DNA of 64,000 bases from MB1-2 sp046566065 (GTDB lineage Bacteria > Actinomycetota > CADDZG01 > WHSQ01). The position numbers and the translations under genes are program-made. Positions 8,112-15,460 of this stretch are shown piece by piece; within the stretch, counting starts at the first letter, position 1, and every line of letters starts with the position of its first letter. The notes below the pieces were generated by a model. That model ran no database searches. It worked only from the letters and a program-made list of their open reading frames with translations, and was not told the DNA's origin. The stretch is taken from the NCBI GenBank assembly GCA_046566065.1, contig JBKHXK010000002.1, forward strand, positions 62,001 to 126,000, read 5' to 3'.

Positions 8112-9044
8112 TCAAAGCGGGCGATGGTAGGCCCGAGCCAGGTCCCGCAGGAAGTCTGCTCGCTGCTCGTCGAGCATCCGAGCGGTCACGTGGAGCACTA
8201 CCCAGCCAAGCGCAGTGAGGGCGTTGCGCCGCTCGCGGTCACGCTCCCAAGGCGTCCGCCCGGAATGGAAGCGGAAACCATCCACTTCGAGGATCAGCCG
8301 GCGTTCCGGGAAGGCCAGATCCACGCGACCCACGAAACGACCTCGGTCATCGAGAACCTTCTGACGCAGGGGCCGCGGGTAGCCCTCATCGCGTAGGAGA
8401 CGGATGACCTTGACCTCCAACGCGCTGTCGGTCGGGGCAAGTCCCGAGCCCTCACCGAGGATGCGCACCAGTCGGACCCGGCCGGCCTGATTCGCGGGCA
8501 GTCGGTTGAGACGATCTGCGATCGCGGCGTGGTCGGTCAGCCTCCTGCGCAGAGCGTCCTCCAGCGCAACCTCCAAACGCTCCTCGGTCTCGCTGCCGGC
8601 CAGGCTGATCAGGGTGCGCGCCACAGAGGTCGTTCCGATGCCCGCTACCTCCACCCGATCACTCGGCTCCCAGTAGGGGGTCCGCATGATCTTCAGCAGG
8701 GGATCGTTGGACCGGGACGATCGTGGCGTAAGCAGGGTGATCACGTGCGGGGGGCCGAACCCATCGAGACGATGTAGTGCGGCTGCCGCGGCGCCGGCCA
8801 CCGCCCCGTCCTCCCCGATCCACTTCGCAGCCGCCGACGCACGTTGCGTCCATGACCTCGGAACCGCAACGTCACGATAGATGCCGGGGCGCATCGGGAG
8901 CAGGATCCCCGCTTGCACGCGCCGGTCGATCGCGCTGGGAGACAGCCCTAGCGCCAAGAGCTCCTCGCGGGCGACCACTCCGAGTTGTGCCGCCGCAAGC
9001 TGCCGGAGGTCGGCCTCGCGCTCGAGTTGGATGCTTCCCACCAC
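8112..9044 (-). CDS. AbiEi-like winged-helix and DUF559 (Vsr-like nuclease fold) protein
   Basis: A 310-residue protein. Residues about 15-60 (AAAQLGVVAREELLALGLSPSAIDRRV...GIYRD) form the winged-helix region seen in AbiEi-type antitoxins and related proteins. The C-terminal 100 residues contain GRVDLAFPERRLILEVDGFRFH and WERDRERRNALTALGW, the PD-(D/E)XK-like core of DUF559/Vsr-type nucleases, with Asp and Glu-Val-Asp as likely metal ligands. Such proteins are common, often multi-copy, in Actinobacteria. Their role is unproven; abortive-infection or DNA-repair functions are suggested. No partner toxin adjoins it, and the gene is isolated between two similar direct repeats. Confidence 0.8.
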   Translation of the reverse strand: MVGSIQLEREADLRQLAAAQLGVVAREELLALGLSPSAIDRRVQAGILLPMRPGIYRDVAVPRSWTQRASAAAKWIGEDGAVAGAAAAALHRLDGFGPPHVITLLTPRSSRSNDPLLKIMRTPYWEPSDRVEVAGIGTTSVARTLISLAGSETEERLEVALEDALRRRLTDHAAIADRLNRLPANQAGRVRLVRILGEGSGLAPTDSALEVKVIRLLRDEGYPRPLRQKVLDDRGRFVGRVDLAFPERRLILEVDGFRFHSGRTPWERDRERRNALTALGWVVLHVTARMLDEQRADFLRDLARAYHRPL

Positions 9045-9099
9045 GCCAGCTCACCGCGGCGCCAGGTTGATCGCAGTGAACCGAGCCACTCCCCCTTCA

Positions 9100-9128
9100 C
9101 TTTGGTAGATCCAGCCCGCTCAACGGGC
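9100..9128. repeat. Direct repeat with hairpin, right copy
   Basis: Second copy of the 29-base element at 8075-8103, beginning CTTTGGTAGA and ending in the identical hairpin GCCCGCTCAACGGGC. Four substitutions lie in the central region. Confidence 0.8.
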
Positions 9129-9163
9129 CAGGATCACCAAGGCGCGAGCTGGAGGCCGGGGGG

Positions 9164-10447
9164 TCAGTCGTGGACGTAGAGAGGGGTGCCTACCGGGTTG
9201 CGGTAGAAGAACTTGCGCTCGACGTAGCGCGGGATGCGGACGCAGCCGTGGCTCGCGGGATAGGTCGGGACCGAGTCGCTGCCGTGCACCGCGAAGCCAC
9301 CGACGAAGTAGCTGGGCCACCAGAGGGTGCCGAGGCGGCTCACTCGCTTGCCTGCGATCTTGCGCTCGATGACGAAGTCACCGCGCGGCGTGTGGGCTTT
9401 GTAGGTCTGGCCGTCGACGGTGTAGTACTCCTCGTTGCCGCTCGAGATCGGAAGCGTGTGTCGCACCTTGCCCTTGCGCACCTCGAAGAGGACCTGGCGC
9501 GAGATGTCGATGTCGACGTAGGTGCCCCTGCCGCGCGGAGCGCGCGGGGGGCCGGACATCGCTATCTGGGTCATCTGCTGCGGGGTCACAACCGCGTCCC
9601 GGGCCAGGCCCTTCGTCTTCTCGAACGCGTACACCGCCTGCATCGTGGCGTAATCCCAACGTCCGTCGGCTTTACCCGAGGGATAGCTCGTGCGGTTGAG
9701 GCGCTTCTCTAGATACGCGACCTCGGCCCCCGAGGACCCGGATCGCAAGGTGACATCCCAGCGAACCGCGTGAACGTTGGTGAGACCTTCGATCGTGCGC
9801 AGGTCGAATCCTTTGCGACGAAGTCCGTCGATGATCCCGGGCAGGGCGCGGCGATGGCTCTTGCGCCAGATGTCGAGCGAGATGATCGAGCCCTTCTGCA
9901 CGCCGCGCAGCACGCGACGCTTGACACCCTTGGCGGTTCCGCCCTTCGGTTCCTGGGTCCAGAGCACCGAGCGGTAGCCCATGCCCCCGGCCACGCGCAG
10001 CACCCGCAGGTCGCGCGCACCCTTGGGTGCCCGAAGGAACGGCTTCGGAGCGGCCCCCACGCTCTGGAGAGCCCTCTCGGCGCGTTCGATCGATGCTCGG
10101 AGCTGTTCGTCCGACAGCGAGGTGAAGGTCGCGTCGCCATAGCCGCGGTTGCCGAGGGTGTGCCCCGCGACCCGCGCGACCCGCACCTTGTCCTCGTGGT
10201 GCGCGACCCAGCGTCCGGGCAGGAAGAAGGAGGCCTTGGCGTTCTTGGCAGCCAACGTCTCGAGGACCCCGAGGAAGGGCCGAGCGCGCGTCTGACCGTC
10301 GAAGGTGATCATCGCCACCTTGCGATGAGCCCCGATCACCCACTCGGACGGCGGAAGCACAGCCGCGCCGGCAGGCGAGGCCACGCTCAGAAGAGCCGCT
10401 ACCTGGGCCGCGGCCAGAGCCGCACCCAGCCTTCTCGTCCGCTTCAC
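9164..10447 (-). CDS. Secreted polysaccharide-deacetylase-like / peptidoglycan-binding / L,D-transpeptidase fusion
   Basis: A 427-residue exported cell-wall protein. A signal peptide (residues 1-29) is followed by a NodB-like domain (about 40-220), a peptidoglycan-binding domain (about 235-295, with SGAEVAYLEKRLN and DGRWDYATMQAVYAFE) and a C-terminal YkuD L,D-transpeptidase domain. The YkuD signature is intact: H388 in HGSD and S399-H-G-C402-V-R. This enzyme class makes 3-3 peptidoglycan cross-links or attaches proteins. The NodB part has TFDG (48-51) where TFDDG is usual, and GNRGYGDA (99-106) where GNHTxxH is usual, so the deacetylase metal site appears lost. The gene is monocistronic. Confidence 0.9.
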   Translation of the reverse strand: MKRTRRLGAALAAAQVAALLSVASPAGAAVLPPSEWVIGAHRKVAMITFDGQTRARPFLGVLETLAAKNAKASFFLPGRWVAHHEDKVRVARVAGHTLGNRGYGDATFTSLSDEQLRASIERAERALQSVGAAPKPFLRAPKGARDLRVLRVAGGMGYRSVLWTQEPKGGTAKGVKRRVLRGVQKGSIISLDIWRKSHRRALPGIIDGLRRKGFDLRTIEGLTNVHAVRWDVTLRSGSSGAEVAYLEKRLNRTSYPSGKADGRWDYATMQAVYAFEKTKGLARDAVVTPQQMTQIAMSGPPRAPRGRGTYVDIDISRQVLFEVRKGKVRHTLPISSGNEEYYTVDGQTYKAHTPRGDFVIERKIAGKRVSRLGTLWWPSYFVGGFAVHGSDSVPTYPASHGCVRIPRYVERKFFYRNPVGTPLYVHD

Positions 10448-10542
10448 GGGCGGAAGTGTACCCAGGCCCGGAGGTTCCGCCTACCGCACCCGCCTCTGGC
10501 ACCTCCCGAGCCTTGTCTCACGCGGAATTGGCCAAAAGGGGC

Positions 10543-10566
10543 GTTTCAACCCACCTCGATGGGTAC
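10543..10566 (+). promoter_or_regulatory. Candidate SigF/SigB-type promoter
   Basis: GTTT at 10543-10546 and GGGTAC at 10561-10566, separated by 14 bases, fit the actinobacterial SigF/SigB consensus (GTTT-N14-16-GGGTAT/C). They lie 44 bases upstream of the ATG of the first secreted paralogue. A SigF-type factor is encoded at 15832. This is a sequence match only. Confidence 0.5.
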
Positions 10567-10609
10567 AGGGCAAGCAGGAGATACCGGGCAACCGACGAGG
10601 AGCTGATCT

Positions 10610-11206
10610 ATGGGATCGCAGCGGACGATCAAGACGGTGACGATGCTTGCTTCGCTAAGCCTGCTGGTAGGGGCGTACGCGGCAGCCCCTGCGGTGGCAG
10701 CCAAGAAGAAGAGGTTCTCGTGCGCGCCGGCTACCGCTACCCCGCCCGCTGAGGGCCACTCGAGCAATGCAGAAGAGGCGGCCGAGGCACAGGTGGTCAA
10801 CCTGACGGCCGCCGCCACGGAAGAGAAGCCGTTGGTGATCGAGTACGAGCACGGCCCCGCTTTCTCCGAGATCGGCATGGAGGACACCAAGTACTTCGCC
10901 TTCCAGGTGGTCTCGAAGACGCCTGGTGCCGGCGTGTACGTCTTGCAGGAGTGGCCGGGTCGAGAGAGCGACATCGATCTCTACATGTCGGATGAGAGCG
11001 GGGCCGAAGTGGCCAGCTCGGGTGCCTTCAATCCCATCCCGGTCCCCCTGCCCGGCAGCACCGGAGGCCCCGGCTACGAATCGATCTCCGGGTACCCGGC
11101 AGAGCCATGCTCTCCCTACACGATCGAGAGCAAGGCATATCTGACCCCCGGTGAGGAGATGACCTTGAAGCTCTGGCTGGGCGAGGCGGCAGCACCCGAG
11201 GAGTAG
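10610..11206 (+). CDS. Secreted PPC-like protein, paralogue 1 of 3
   Basis: A 198-residue exported protein with signal peptide MGSQRTIKTVTMLASLSLLVGAYAAAPAVA and a short lysine/arginine run (AKKKRF) just after the predicted cleavage site. The body contains ESDIDLYMSDESGAEVASSGAF, reminiscent of the DxDLYL strand of bacterial pre-peptidase C-terminal (PPC) domains, and ends with LTPGEEMTLKLWLGEA. Two cysteines (FSCAP near the N-terminus, EPCSPY near the C-terminus) could pair. GAGGAG lies eight bases before the ATG. It is the most divergent of three tandem paralogues and has its own promoter candidate and terminator. Function is unknown. Confidence 0.8.
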   Translation: MGSQRTIKTVTMLASLSLLVGAYAAAPAVAAKKKRFSCAPATATPPAEGHSSNAEEAAEAQVVNLTAAATEEKPLVIEYEHGPAFSEIGMEDTKYFAFQVVSKTPGAGVYVLQEWPGRESDIDLYMSDESGAEVASSGAFNPIPVPLPGSTGGPGYESISGYPAEPCSPYTIESKAYLTPGEEMTLKLWLGEAAAPEE

Positions 11207-11225
11207 CCAACCCACCGACGCACCG

Positions 11226-11262
11226 AAGAGCCCGGCCCCATCGTCGTGGTCGGGCTCTTTGC
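11226..11262 (+). terminator. Rho-independent-like terminator after paralogue 1
   Basis: Stem AAGAGCCCG/CGGGCTCTT around a 16-base loop, followed by a short T-rich stretch, 20 bases after the stop codon. Confidence 0.75.
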
Positions 11263-11350
11263 TTTCAGCACATACGGCCCCCTCCGGGAGGATTTCGTCC
11301 AGATCTCGGAGAAAGGTTCTTCCAGACGGAAGTGCTAGCTGGAGGTAGAG

Positions 11351-11956
11351 ATGAGATCCCGTTCGTTCCGGACAGTCACGGTCCTCGCCTCGGTGGGACT
11401 GCTCGTCGGCGCCTTCGCCGCCGGCCCTGCCGACGCCGCCAAGAAGAAAAAGAAGAAGCCGCCCGCATGTGCTCCCTGGACGCCTCCCGAGAAGTCGGCC
11501 GAAGCCGAGCTGGTGAAGGTGACCGATGCGGCCACCGCGGAGGCCCCGATCGAGATCGAGTTGGAGACGGACCCGGGACTGGGACTGGGGCGCCCGGGCA
11601 GCACGATCGGCCCGGTTCCCATCGGTGATCACGTCTCCGAAGCGTTCGTCAACGTCCAGGTGGACTCGGCGGCCCCGTCCACGGGTCTCTACGCGACGAT
11701 CGAGTTCAACCCTGCCTTCGACTACGACCTCTACCTCGACGACTCCACCGGCACCGAGGTCGCCCACTCGGCCGGCTTCTTCAACCAGAGCTCGACTGCC
11801 GGCGCTGCCGGTCACAGCGCTCCGGGCTCCGAGAACATCGAGGGGCTAGAGACCTCGGATTGTGGCGGCTACGCGGCGGACGTCGTCGGGTCGATCACAC
11901 CCGGCGGTGGCGTGACCCTGAAGCTATGGCTCGGAGAGGTCAAGGCCGCCGAGTAG
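11351..11956 (+). CDS. Secreted PPC-like protein, paralogue 2 of 3
   Basis: A 201-residue exported protein: signal peptide MRSRSFRTVTVLASVGLLVGAFAAGPADA, then a run of six lysines, then a region with FDYDLYLDDSTGTEVAHSAGFFNQ, like the core strand of PPC-type beta-sandwich domains, and the shared ending VTLKLWLGE. Two cysteines occupy the same places as in the neighbours. GGAGG stands just upstream of the ATG. It is nearly identical over long stretches to paralogue 3, both as protein and DNA, so the duplication is recent. Function is unknown; a surface-bound or secreted adhesive role is conceivable. Confidence 0.82.
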   Translation: MRSRSFRTVTVLASVGLLVGAFAAGPADAAKKKKKKPPACAPWTPPEKSAEAELVKVTDAATAEAPIEIELETDPGLGLGRPGSTIGPVPIGDHVSEAFVNVQVDSAAPSTGLYATIEFNPAFDYDLYLDDSTGTEVAHSAGFFNQSSTAGAAGHSAPGSENIEGLETSDCGGYAADVVGSITPGGGVTLKLWLGEVKAAE

Positions 11957-11976
11957 GCGGCTAACCGGAAGAGTCC

Positions 11977-12014
11977 CTGGGGGGCCGGGTCGAAGCCCGG
12001 CCCCCCAGATTTTG
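11977..12014 (+). terminator. Strong Rho-independent terminator after paralogue 2
   Basis: Near-perfect 14-bp stem (CTGGGGGGCCGGG paired with CCCGGCCCCCCAG, plus a G-T pair) with a four-base CGAA loop, followed by ATTTT, 20 bases after the stop codon. Confidence 0.92.
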
Positions 12015-12102
12015 CCTCCTCGGACTCGCAGGAGCAGGCCAGGTGGTGGAGAACCTCCGGGCAACGAGGGCGATGAAAGCCCCACGACGACGGAGGTCCT
12101 TG

Positions 12103-12714
12103 ATGAAGTCCCGTTCGATCCGCACCCTTGCGGTCCTGGCTTCGGCCGGTCTGATCGTCGGCGCGTTCGCAGCCGGCCCCGCCGATGCCGCCAAGAAGAA
12201 AAAGAAGAAGCCGCCCGTTTGCGCTCCCCTGGCGACCCATGACAAGGCCAAAGAGGCGGAACTGGTCAAGGTGACCGACGCAGCCACCGCTGAAGCCCCG
12301 ATCGAAGTGGCACTGGAGACCGGCCCAGGGCTAGGTCTCGGCCGTCCCGGTAGCACCCTCGGCCCGGTTCCCATCGGAGACCGCGTGTCGGAGGCCTTTG
12401 TCAACGTGCAGGTGGATTCCGCTGCTCCCTCAGCCGGGTTGTACGCCACGATCGAGTTCAACCAGGCATTCGATTACGACCTCTACCTCGACGACGCCAC
12501 CGGTACCGAAGTCGCGCACTCGGCCGGGTTCTTCAACCAGAGCTCGACAGCGGGCGCAGCGGGACACAGCGCCCCCGGCTCCGAGAACATCGAGGGTCTG
12601 GAGACGGCCGACTGTGGCGGTTACGCAGCCGACGTCGTCGGTTCGATCACTCCGGGTGGCGAGGTAACCCTGAAGCTGTGGCTGGGCGAGATTCAGGCGG
12701 CCCCCGCCGAGTAG
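12103..12714 (+). CDS. Secreted PPC-like protein, paralogue 3 of 3
   Basis: A 203-residue close copy of paralogue 2: signal peptide MKSRSIRTLAVLASAGLIVGAFAAGPADA, lysine run AKKKKKKPP, FDYDLYLDDATGTEVAHSAGFFNQ, and terminal VTLKLWLGEIQ. The ATG at 12103 is chosen because it aligns with the starts of the paralogues and has GGAGG seven bases upstream; in-frame ATGs further upstream (12043, 12073) would add a non-signal extension. It has its own downstream hairpin and no recognisable SigF-type promoter. Function is unknown. Confidence 0.83.
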   Translation: MKSRSIRTLAVLASAGLIVGAFAAGPADAAKKKKKKPPVCAPLATHDKAKEAELVKVTDAATAEAPIEVALETGPGLGLGRPGSTLGPVPIGDRVSEAFVNVQVDSAAPSAGLYATIEFNQAFDYDLYLDDATGTEVAHSAGFFNQSSTAGAAGHSAPGSENIEGLETADCGGYAADVVGSITPGGEVTLKLWLGEIQAAPAE

Positions 12715-12737
12715 CACCAACGCATCAACTATCGATC

Positions 12738-12775
12738 GAAGAGGTCGGGCGGAAACTTAGCCCGGCCTCTCTTCT
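12738..12775. terminator. Hairpin between convergent genes
   Basis: Imperfect stem GAAGAGGTCGGGC / GCCCGGCCTCTCTTC, followed by TTCTTGTGT on the + strand, between paralogue 3 and the convergent DUF3105 gene. It could serve both. Confidence 0.65.
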
Positions 12776-12798
12776 TGTGTATCCGGAGGTCGATGGCC

Positions 12799-13560
12799 TC
12801 AGTCGGTCGGTGAGGGACTCGCCTCTTCGTCGGGTATCTCGACGGTCTCGCTAGGCGCCGGAGTGGCCTCGCCCTCTGCCCCCGCAGGCTGGAAGGGCGC
12901 GTTCTGGGTGTTGTCGCAAGGCGTGCCCTTCTCGGGAGCGTCGCCACCGTTGCGGAACTCCTCGATGAACTGACGGATCGAGTCCTCCTCGACCTCCTCC
13001 AGCTCCATCGTGTGGCCCCAGGCGGCCACGACGATCGGCGTCTCCATGGCCCCCTCGTACGGCATCGAGAAGGTGTGGTCGTCGAAGTCGCTGACGATCG
13101 CCTCGAGCTCACGGATCTGATCGAGCTCCAGATCCGGCGCATAGAGCAGGCCGACCGAACCATGCTCGAGCGTGTGGACCATGTTCTGGTTCGGGATCGG
13201 CGCAGCGTGGACCCCGCAGGGGGCCGAGGTGGAAGCGTGCTGCCCGGATACCGGCGGACTGTCTTCGTAGTTGATCGTGCCCGAGGTGTGCTGGTTCGCC
13301 CCCGCGGTGCTGAAGTCGTTGATGCGGTGGCCGTTGATCTCCTTGGGAGTGACGTTCCGCAAGACCAGGAACCACACGGCCAGGCCGATCAGGCCGACCA
13401 TCACGATCCTGCGCACTAGACGCTCGCGGGCTTGTTTCTTGCGCTGCGCCGCGAGCGCGGCCGCCTTGGCAGCGCGCTTCGCCTCGAGGCGTTCGCGCCG
13501 CTTCTCGTTCGGGTCGACGCCCGCGGGAGCCGGCTTCTTAGCTTTCTTCTTCTTGGCCAC
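12799..13560 (-). CDS. DUF3105 membrane-anchored protein
   Basis: A 253-residue protein with a very basic lysine/arginine-rich N-terminus (residues 1-50), one transmembrane helix (about 50-67, IVMVGLIGLAVWFLVL) and an outer DUF3105 domain. The family's characteristic motifs are present: PPVSGQHAS, CGVHAAPIPNQNMVHTLEHG (quoted as VHTLEHGSVGLLY) and VVAAWGH. Histidines in these motifs may bind metal. The C-terminus is acidic and proline-rich. Biochemical function of DUF3105 is unknown. It is divergent from the small membrane protein gene, with only 27 bases between starts. Confidence 0.88.
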   Translation of the reverse strand: MAKKKKAKKPAPAGVDPNEKRRERLEAKRAAKAAALAAQRKKQARERLVRRIVMVGLIGLAVWFLVLRNVTPKEINGHRINDFSTAGANQHTSGTINYEDSPPVSGQHASTSAPCGVHAAPIPNQNMVHTLEHGSVGLLYAPDLELDQIRELEAIVSDFDDHTFSMPYEGAMETPIVVAAWGHTMELEEVEEDSIRQFIEEFRNGGDAPEKGTPCDNTQNAPFQPAGAEGEATPAPSETVEIPDEEASPSPTD

Positions 13561-13587
13561 GAAGGCGGAGGCTATCGTGCCGTGTTG

Positions 13588-13938
13588 ATGACAGCGGACC
13601 TGTGGCGCACGATCCTGATCGCGGGGCTCGGCTTGAACGCGGTCGCGGGCTTCTCCTACCGGCTCTATCGGTACCGCAAGGGCGGGCCTTTGGGGGACGT
13701 CTACGGCCAGGCGATCCTCGCCCTCTTGCTCCTGGGCCTCGCTCTCGCCCTGATCACCGGAGGTGACTGGGCGCGCTGGCCGGCGCTCGTTTACGCCGTG
13801 CTCTTCGCGTTCCTCGTCATGCCGATCTGGACGCTGGCGGTTCTGATCCCGCTGCCTCCGGGCGCGCTCGACTACGCCTTCACTGCCGTCTACTGGTTGA
13901 CGCTGCTGGTGATCGGAGCCGCCGCGCTGCTGCTTTAG
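13588..13938 (+). CDS. Small integral membrane protein
   Basis: A 116-residue protein with about four hydrophobic segments (ILIAGLGLNAVAGFSYRLY, AILALLLLGLALALITG, ALVYAVLFAFLVMPIWTLAVLIPL, VYWLTLLVIGAAALLL) and no recognisable domain. The start could also be the GTG at 13582 or TTG at 13585; a GGAG near 13567 is slightly far for all. It faces the convergent bldD stop codon three bases away. Confidence 0.6.
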   Translation: MTADLWRTILIAGLGLNAVAGFSYRLYRYRKGGPLGDVYGQAILALLLLGLALALITGGDWARWPALVYAVLFAFLVMPIWTLAVLIPLPPGALDYAFTAVYWLTLLVIGAAALLL

Positions 13939-13941
13939 GAG

Positions 13942-14427
13942 CTAGGCGGTGCCGTTCTTCGAGAGCAGGCCCCACTCGCCCAGGCGGCGCGAGAGCTCGT
14001 CGGCGCTGGTCTGGTACAGCAGCGCCAGGGCCATGAGGTCGTCCTCTCGGATCGTCAAGACCCTGCCGTTGTAGTCACCGCGCTGGATCTGGATCGCGTG
14101 GGTGAAGCGAGAGAGCGGATCGCGGTCCTGCTCGGGGACCTTGTCCAGGCCCTCCAGGTCCAGAACGACGCGCCTGCGGCCGAGCGGCTCGCCGGGTGCG
14201 GGTGGGCGGTCGTCGTCGGGAAGGATCTCCGACACCGGGACGCCGTAGAAGTCGGCTAACTCGGACAAGCGGGCCACGGTCACGTTGCGGTCGCCGCGCT
14301 CGTAGGCGCCCACGACGGCAGCCTTCCACTTGCCTTTGGAGGCCTGCTGGACGTCCTGGAGGGACATGCCCTTCTGGATGCGGATCTTCCTGAGCCGCTC
14401 TCCCAGCTGGCTTGCGTAGTCGCTCAC
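13942..14427 (-). CDS. bldD: BldD-like transcriptional regulator (XRE HTH with c-di-GMP-binding signature)
   Basis: A 161-residue homologue of BldD, the regulator of Streptomyces development. An N-terminal XRE helix-turn-helix (residues 7-70) contains the BldD-type KGKWKAAVVGAYERGDR. The C-terminal domain holds R116-G-D118 followed by eight residues and R127-E-D-D130, which matches the RGD-X8-RxDD signature through which BldD binds tetrameric cyclic di-GMP. The GTG at 14427 is preferred over longer starts because AAGGAG lies eight bases upstream and it aligns with the family start. In Streptomyces, c-di-GMP-bound BldD represses sporulation genes. Its regulon here is unknown. Confidence 0.93.
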   Translation of the reverse strand: MSDYASQLGERLRKIRIQKGMSLQDVQQASKGKWKAAVVGAYERGDRNVTVARLSELADFYGVPVSEILPDDDRPPAPGEPLGRRRVVLDLEGLDKVPEQDRDPLSRFTHAIQIQRGDYNGRVLTIREDDLMALALLYQTSADELSRRLGEWGLLSKNGTA

Positions 14428-14607
14428 TGGCTGAACTCCTTCGTCGAGGTCATTAGCATCCCGGGGCAACCCCGAGGGGGTCGGTGACGTTGAGTAATCG
14501 CTTCGTATGCTCAGTTCTTCGACGCGGAGCGTCAACCCCCTTCTGGAAATCGACTACTTTCCGTATTCGTCCAGGGCGCAAATGGTTCTCTCGGTAGAAT
14601 CCCAAGG

Positions 14608-15447
14608 GTGAAAGCATTGTGGAAGGGCGCCATCACCTTCGGACTCATCTCGATCCCGGTCCGTCTCTACTCGGCGGTCCAGGAGAAGCGGCCCAAGTTC
14701 CACCTCCTCCACTCCGACGACCGCGGCCGCATCAAGTACCAGCGGATCTGCTCGAAGTGCGGCAAGGAGGTCTCCTGGGACGACCTGGTCAAGGGCTACG
14801 AGGTCTCCAAGGACCACTACGTGGACTTCACCGAGGACGAGCTCGAGGCCCTCGGTGTCGACTCCGTCAGCGCGATCGACGTCGTCTCGTTCGTGCCGCT
14901 GACCTCGATCGATCCCGTCTACTTCAACAAGACCTACTACGTCGCTCCGGAGCCCTCGGGCTTGAAGGCCTACAAACTGCTCGCCGATGCCCTGGAAGCC
15001 GAGGGCCAGGTGGGCCTCGCGAAGGTCGCCTTCCGCGAGAAGGAGCATCTGGCGACCATCCGCTTGAAGGACGACGTCTTCGTGCTCGAGACGATGCACT
15101 GGCCGGACGAGATCTGCGCACCCGAGTTCGAAGAGCTGGACAAGAAGGTGACTGTCCGGGACGCCGAAGTGAAGATGGCGCGCCAACTGGTGCAACAGCT
15201 CTCCGACGAGTTCAAGCCGGAAGAGTTCGAAGACGACTACCGCAAGGCGATCGAAGCTCTCGTCGAGAAGAAGGTCGAGGGCCAAGAGATCACGGTCGCT
15301 CCCCCGCCATCGGAAGAGCCGGCCAAGGTGGTCGACCTCATGGACGCTTTGCGGGCTTCGGTCGACGCGGCTAAAGAGCGCAAGAAGGGATCCTCGTCAT
15401 CCACGAGATCGAAGAAGACCACTCAGAAGAGAGCCTCGGCCTCCTAG
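14608..15447 (+). CDS. ku: Ku protein (non-homologous end joining)
   Basis: A 279-residue bacterial Ku that forms a ring on DNA double-strand ends and recruits LigD. The family N-terminus MKALWKGAITFGLISIPV is intact, as are ICSKCGKEV and the KGYEVSKDHYV region. A lysine/serine-rich tail (KERKKGSSSSTRSKKTTQKR) is typical of actinobacterial Ku and may aid DNA binding or threading. The start is GTG. No ligD lies in the window. It is followed 13 bases later by the anti-sigma-like gene, perhaps by readthrough. Confidence 0.96.
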   Translation: MKALWKGAITFGLISIPVRLYSAVQEKRPKFHLLHSDDRGRIKYQRICSKCGKEVSWDDLVKGYEVSKDHYVDFTEDELEALGVDSVSAIDVVSFVPLTSIDPVYFNKTYYVAPEPSGLKAYKLLADALEAEGQVGLAKVAFREKEHLATIRLKDDVFVLETMHWPDEICAPEFEELDKKVTVRDAEVKMARQLVQQLSDEFKPEEFEDDYRKAIEALVEKKVEGQEITVAPPPSEEPAKVVDLMDALRASVDAAKERKKGSSSSTRSKKTTQKRASAS

Positions 15448-15460
15448 GAGACCGGACCCC

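Noticed and set aside
10500..10609. Possible riboswitch (ACAGGGCAA resembling a c-di-GMP type I core)
   Set aside because: The GNRA-capped helix and GGGACGCAAAG part are missing; a SigF-type promoter explains the GGGTAC better.
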